A stretch of 64,000 nucleotides of DNA from Longimicrobium sp. GTDB lineage: Bacteria; Gemmatimonadota; Gemmatimonadetes; Longimicrobiales; Longimicrobiaceae. Of this stretch, positions 59,840 to 64,000 are shown in pieces (position 1 is the stretch's first letter; each line of letters starts with the position of its first letter). The notes beneath the pieces are model-generated. The model ran no database searches, had not been told where the DNA came from, and worked only from the letters and a program-made list of their open reading frames with translations. The position numbers were made by a program, and so were the translations under genes. The stretch is from NCBI GenBank assembly GCA_036377595.1, contig DASUYB010000143.1, positions 58,432-122,431 of the forward strand, read 5' to 3'.

Positions 59840-59864
59840 GCGCGCGGCGCCTCCCGCCGCGCGC
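59840..59864 (+). promoter_or_regulatory. Intercistronic hairpin between cohesin and dockerin genes
   Basis: A perfect 10-bp stem (GCGCGCGGCG / CGCCGCGCGC) with the loop CCTCC. It could protect or attenuate mRNA so that the two products are made in different amounts. Confidence 0.5.
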
Positions 59865-59888
59865 GGCTCATAAGAACCAAGTACTCCG

Positions 59889-62800
59889 ATGCTTCGCAAC
59901 GCGAGCAGGTTTCTGATGGCCCTGGGCGCGGCGCTCCTTGCCGCCGCCCCGGGCCTTTCCGCGCAGCAGTCCGGCCAGCCCATCCGCGGCGACGTGGACG
60001 GCGACGGCCGCGTGACCGCGGCCGACGCCCGCATCGTGGCCAACTACCTCGTCGGCCGCGCGGTTCCCGCGGGCGCCGACGTGGCCGGCCGCGGCGACGC
60101 CAACGGCGACGGGCGCGTGACCTCGGCCGACGCGGCCATCATCAACGCCTTCGCCGCCGGGCGCGACATGAAGCGCTTCCCGGTGGGCACGCCCATCGCC
60201 GTGGTGCCCAACGGGCCCGACAAGGGGCTGGCCGCCATCCTCTGCGGCGCCGACGTGCGCGCGAAGACGGTGAAGTGCGACGCGCCGACCGGCGCCACGG
60301 GCGCGCGGGGCGTGCTCCTCGGCAACCAGCACGTGTACGTGGAGCTGACGTCGTCGAACGTCTCCAGCGTCGATAACGCGGGCACGATCGACTTCACCTT
60401 CGACGTCACCGTCAAGAACCTGATCCCGCAGACGCTGGGCGTCGACAGCGCCACCGGTGCGGTCAATGCGGAGGCGGTGCGGGTGTTCTTCGCCACCGCG
60501 CCGGTCGCCGACGCCGGCAGCGGGGAGATCGACGTGCAGGGCGGGGGGACGGGAACCTTCACCGCCTCGAACCAGCACTACTACGAGTACCCGGCGCCGC
60601 TCGCGACGAACTCGGTGACGCCGCCCGTGAACTGGCACTTCCAGATGCCGAACACGGTCACCCACTTCCAGTTCCTGGTGTACGTGGCCGGCAAGGTGCA
60701 GTTCCCGCAGGGGTGGATCGACATCTATCCTCCCTCGCACGCGCCCAGCCCCACGCTGATCCCCACCAACACCATCACCGCGGGCTCCACGCTGCAGCTC
60801 GAGGACACCGCGCGCACGCAGGTGGGCAACCCGATCCCCGGCGAAAGCGTGACCTGGTCGAGCACCGGGCATGCGACGACGGTCGATCCCAACACCGGCC
60901 TGGTGACGGCCACCGGCGTGGGGACCGACACCATCACCGCCACCGGCAACTCGGGGCGCACCGGCAAGGTCCAGATCGTGGTGAATCCGGGCGCGGCGGC
61001 CAGCATGACGGCCAACTCGGCCACCACGCAGAGCGCCAACGCGGGGACCGCCGTGGCGGCGCCGCCCAGCGTGATCGTGAAGGACGCGCTGAACAACCCG
61101 GTCCCGGGCGTTTCGGTGACCTTCACCACAGGCGCGACCAGTGGCACGGTGAGCGACGGCTCGACCACCGGCTCCGCGGTCACCATCACCACCAACGCGT
61201 CCGGCATCGCCACGCTGACCAGCTGGACCGTCGGCAACACGGTGGGCGTGGACTCGGTGACGGCCTCGTCCACGGGGCTCACCGACGTGGTGTTCACCGC
61301 CACGGTGACCCCGGGCGCGCCGGCCAGCATGACGGCCAACTCGGCCCCCACGCAGTCGGACACGGTGGGCAAGCCGGTCGCGGCTCCGCCCTCGGTGCTG
61401 GTAAAGGACGCGCTGAACAACCCCGTCCCCGGCGTGACGGTCACCTTCAACGTGACCGCCGGCGGCGGCTCGGTGAACAACGGCTCCACCTCGGGTGCAT
61501 CGGTCACCGTCAACACCGACGCGTCGGGCATCGCCACGCTGGCCAGCTGGACGCTCGGCACGGCCTCGGGCACCAGCAACAACACGGTGAAGGCTTCGGC
61601 TACGGGCCTGACGGACGTAACCTTCACCGCCACGGCCGAGCCGGACGTGCCGTTCACCATCGCCAAGACGGCGGGTGACAACCAGACGGTGACGGCGGGG
61701 ACGGCGGTGCCGATCAAGCCGAAGGTCCACATCACCGACCAGTACGGGAACGTGGTGGCCACGGGCACGACCGTCACCTTCACTCCGTCGGCGGGCGGAA
61801 GCGTGACCGGCGGCACCACCAGCACCGACGGCAGCGGCGACGCGGAGGTGGGCAGCTGGACGCTGGCCGCCGGCGCCAACACGCTGACGGTGACCTCGGG
61901 GACGGCCACGGCCACCTTCAACGGCTACGGCAACTCGCTGCCGGTGGCGGGCCGCGACTCGGTCGACGGCATCGGCAACGTGCAGATCACCGCCACCGGG
62001 CTGAAGGGGAACGACTCCGATGCCGACGGCGACGCGATCAGCATCACGGCAGTCCCCGTCCCCCCGGCCCATGGCTCGATCAGCATCGACGTGGACGGCG
62101 GGCTGACGTACACCCCCGCGGTGGGCTACGTGGGGCTCGACAGCGCCACCTACACGCTGACCGACGCCCGCGGCGGCACCGCACCGGGCAAGGTCATCAT
62201 CCGCATGCCCGACCGCTTCTGGTTCGTGACCGGCGGCGGCAGCGGCAACGGCACGCAGGCCTCGCCGTCGGGGAACTTCACCTTCGGCTCGCCCATCGCG
62301 GCCAAGGACACGGTGTTCCTGCTGTCCAGCGCCACCGTTTCCGCCGGCCTGGCGCTTCCGAACGGCGCGGCGCTGATCGGCACCGGGCTGGGAAGCAACG
62401 TCACCCGGTCGCTGGGCGGCAGCCCGAACATGACGGTGAACCCGGTCACGCTGCTGACCAGCGGGAGCCAGCCCACGCTGACCGTGTCCACCGGCACCGG
62501 CGTGACGCTGGCCTCGAGCGGGACCGGCTACGTGGTGAAGGGGCTGAACCTGACGTCGAGCGCGGGCGCGGCCCTGGCGGGCAGCACCTTCGGCACGCTC
62601 GACGTGGCCAACCTGGCCGTGACCGCCACCGGCGGGCCGGCGCTGAACCTGGCCACCGGCACGGTGAGCGGGACGTTCACCAGCGTCAGCGGGTCGGGTA
62701 GCTCCACGCACGGCGCCATCCTGAGCGCTGTGGGCGGCACCTTCACGGTGAGCGGCGGCACGATCACCGGCAGCGCGAACGGCGCGGCGCTGCAGGTGAC

Positions 62801-64000
62801 GGGCAACGCCGCTGGCACGGTGAACTGGGCGGGCTCGCTCAGCCAGGCCAACGCCCAGCCGCTGCTGCTGGTGACCGGCCACACGAACACCGGCGCCACG
62901 CTGAACCTGACCGGCGCGCTGACCGCCTCGGGCGGCTCGCGCGGCCTGACCTTCGACAACGCCGACGGGATCTACCTGATCATCCCGTCGTCGCCGACTA
63001 CGTTCACCGGCGACAGCGTCGGCGTGGACATCCTGAACGGCTCGTCGAGCACCAACTTCACGTTCGGGCCGAACCTGACGCTGAACGGCACCGCGGGGAA
63101 TGCGTTCAACCTCGACGCCAGCAGCGCGGCGGTGACGTTCCAGGGCAATATCACCAAGAACGGGACGCAGACGGGGCGGCTGGTGTCGATCAGCAATCAC
63201 ACCATCCGGACGATTGCCTTCCCGGGCACGCTTAGCGCCACCAGCACCGCCGCCGGCTCCACCGGCATCCTGCTCGACAACGCCGACGGCACGTACAACT
63301 TCAGCGGCACCAACACGCTGGGCGGTGCGGGAAGCGACGCCGGGATCGACGTCCAGAACGGGTCGCTGGCGGCCGTGACGTTCAGCAGCAACACGTCGAT
63401 CACCAACCCGCTGAACGAGGCGGTGCGGATCGATGCCGGCGCGGCCGGCCTGGGCTTCACCTACAACGGCACGATCAGCAAGACCAACGGATCGGGCACC
63501 GGCATCGCACTGACCAACAACGGCACGGGCAACATCAGCTTCGCCGGACCCAGCGTGGTGCTGAACACCGGCACCAGCGCCGGCATCAACATGACGAGCA
63601 CCGCGGCCACGGTAAGCTTCGTGGACTCGGTGAAGGTGACGACGACCTCGGGGAATGGCATCAACGCCACCGGTGGCGGCACGCTGACCATCGCCGGCAC
63701 GCACAACTCGATCACGTCGGCCGGCGGGATCGCGCTGAACGTGAGCGGGACCACGATCGGTGGCGCCGGGCTGAACTTCCGCTCGATCAGCGCCAACGGC
63801 GGCGCCAACGGCATCGTGCTGAGCAGCACGGGCGCCGGGGGCCTGACGGTGAGCGGCAACGGCACCGCCGGCTCGGGCGGGACGATCCAGAACACGAGCG
63901 GGGCGGACGGCGCGATCGCGGGGAACGGGGTCTACCTGTCGAGCGCGCAGAACGTGTCGCTGGCGTTCATGGCCATCAACGACCACGGGAACAACGGGCT
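59889..64000 (+). CDS. Giant secreted dockerin / Ig-like / beta-helix adhesin-like protein (3' truncated by the window)
   Basis: The frame is open from ATG 59889 to the window end (over 1370 codons). A signal peptide ends LSAQQ (residue 27). A dockerin type I pair follows at residues 35-46 (DVDGDGRVTAAD) and 70-81 (DANGDGRVTSAD), two 12-residue calcium loops, here at the N-terminus rather than the usual C-terminus. Next come a globular segment, a Big_2-like domain (about 60738-60990), Big_1-like repeats with a 108-residue period (60997, 61321, then a third, more divergent), a cadherin-like repeat (NDSDADGD, about 61960-62210) and a Gly/Asn/Thr-rich right-handed beta-helix to the end. No other stop was read. 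Confidence 0.85.
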   Translation, partial: MLRNASRFLMALGAALLAAAPGLSAQQSGQPIRGDVDGDGRVTAADARIVANYLVGRAVPAGADVAGRGDANGDGRVTSADAAIINAFAAGRDMKRFPVGTPIAVVPNGPDKGLAAILCGADVRAKTVKCDAPTGATGARGVLLGNQHVYVELTSSNVSSVDNAGTIDFTFDVTVKNLIPQTLGVDSATGAVNAEAVRVFFATAPVADAGSGEIDVQGGGTGTFTASNQHYYEYPAPLATNSVTPPVNWHFQMPNTVTHFQFLVYVAGKVQFPQGWIDIYPPSHAPSPTLIPTNTITAGSTLQLEDTARTQVGNPIPGESVTWSSTGHATTVDPNTGLVTATGVGTDTITATGNSGRTGKVQIVVNPGAAASMTANSATTQSANAGTAVAAPPSVIVKDALNNPVPGVSVTFTTGATSGTVSDGSTTGSAVTITTNASGIATLTSWTVGNTVGVDSVTASSTGLTDVVFTATVTPGAPASMTANSAPTQSDTVGKPVAAPPSVLVKDALNNPVPGVTVTFNVTAGGGSVNNGSTSGASVTVNTDASGIATLASWTLGTASGTSNNTVKASATGLTDVTFTATAEPDVPFTIAKTAGDNQTVTAGTAVPIKPKVHITDQYGNVVATGTTVTFTPSAGGSVTGGTTSTDGSGDAEVGSWTLAAGANTLTVTSGTATATFNGYGNSLPVAGRDSVDGIGNVQITATGLKGNDSDADGDAISITAVPVPPAHGSISIDVDGGLTYTPAVGYVGLDSATYTLTDARGGTAPGKVIIRMPDRFWFVTGGGSGNGTQASPSGNFTFGSPIAAKDTVFLLSSATVSAGLALPNGAALIGTGLGSNVTRSLGGSPNMTVNPVTLLTSGSQPTLTVSTGTGVTLASSGTGYVVKGLNLTSSAGAALAGSTFGTLDVANLAVTATGGPALNLATGTVSGTFTSVSGSGSSTHGAILSAVGGTFTVSGGTITGSANGAALQVTGNAAGTVNWAGSLSQANAQPLLLVTGHTNTGATLNLTGALTASGGSRGLTFDNADGIYLIIPSSPTTFTGDSVGVDILNGSSSTNFTFGPNLTLNGTAGNAFNLDASSAAVTFQGNITKNGTQTGRLVSISNHTIRTIAFPGTLSATSTAAGSTGILLDNADGTYNFSGTNTLGGAGSDAGIDVQNGSLAAVTFSSNTSITNPLNEAVRIDAGAAGLGFTYNGTISKTNGSGTGIALTNNGTGNISFAGPSVVLNTGTSAGINMTSTAATVSFVDSVKVTTTSGNGINATGGGTLTIAGTHNSITSAGGIALNVSGTTIGGAGLNFRSISANGGANGIVLSSTGAGGLTVSGNGTAGSGGTIQNTSGADGAIAGNGVYLSSAQNVSLAFMAINDHGNNG
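60997..61645 (+). repeat. Tandem Ig-like (Big_1) coding repeats
   Basis: CGGCCAGCATGACGGCCAAC begins at 60997 and again at 61321, exactly 324 nt (108 codons) apart. Both units continue with VKDALNNPVPGV and NASGIATL/DASGIATL. High nucleotide identity suggests recent duplication or recombination. Confidence 0.85.

Noticed and set aside
59868..63986. 1372-aa open frame on the minus strand
   Set aside because: It is the antisense shadow of the dockerin/adhesin gene: composition is Arg/Ala/Gly/His-rich without domains, while the plus frame gives a signal peptide, EF-hands and Ig-like repeats.
1..64000. tRNA or rRNA genes
   Set aside because: No cloverleaf with a GTTCRA-type T-loop and no rRNA signature was recognised by eye; a tRNAscan/Infernal run would settle it.

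Overview
The window is very GC-rich (roughly 70%), densely coded on both strands, and typical of a Gram-negative, didermic soil-type bacterium. The pairing of mfd with two SurA/PrsA-type parvulins, an S4 protein and pdxA, the ftsE-ftsX-envC operon, lipobox proteins, a DUF4384 secreted protein, S9 and M28 peptidases with AQ-type signal peptides, and DUF433/DUF5615 pairs suggest Gemmatimonadota, perhaps a Longimicrobium-like lineage. This placement is inference from gene content; no 16S rRNA or tRNA was seen.

Layout. 1-5.6 kb: exopolysaccharide functions (3' end of a Wzc-type tyrosine autokinase, a Wza-type export protein, a sugar-nucleotide epimerase) with a degenerate receiver/GGDEF regulator between them. 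5.6-15.7 kb: single genes (GHL10-type glycosidase, an unknown, an ICMT-like methyltransferase, a class C beta-lactamase-fold hydrolase, an S9 peptidase, a thioredoxin-like protein, a baeRF-type release-factor homologue). 15.7-20 kb: a LeuA-dimer-like protein, a DUF433/DUF5615 toxin-antitoxin pair, a lytic transglycosylase, moaC, holB. 20-23 kb: ftsE-ftsX-envC. 23-25.3 kb: small unknowns including a divergent pair of paralogues. 25.4-33.2 kb: mfd, two parvulins, S4 protein, pdxA, all on the minus strand. 33.5-38.4 kb: a DUF6036-like/winged-helix two-gene unit, a STAS-like protein, a DUF4384 protein, an M28 peptidase. 39-41.4 kb: recQ. 42.1-49.6 kb: three tandem paralogues of a lectin-like domain fused to a vanadium haloperoxidase. 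49.9-58.7 kb: acyl-CoA dehydrogenase, RNase E/G, two secreted proteins, rplU-rpmA, nfeD-SPFH, an alanine-type aminotransferase. 59.3-64 kb: a cohesin-like lipoprotein followed by a giant secreted protein with an N-terminal dockerin, Ig-like repeats and a beta-helix, running off the window.

The gaps between genes are unusually rich in long palindromes. At least four families recur: 26-31 bp stems ending in CTCTGCGTGAG or CTCCGCGTGAG; palindromes built from 7-nt units (AGTGCTG, AGTGCCC, AGTCCTA); tandem 8/16-nt units around GTGCGTGAGTGCGGAA; and a composite C-rich element that shares a conserved 52-nt head in two places.

The two strongest candidates for something undescribed are the triplicated lectin-haloperoxidase cluster, with its repeated leader hairpins and a 13-copy hexanucleotide tract ahead of the third copy, and the adjacent cohesin lipoprotein/dockerin adhesin pair, which looks like a calcium-dependent way to attach a giant surface protein.
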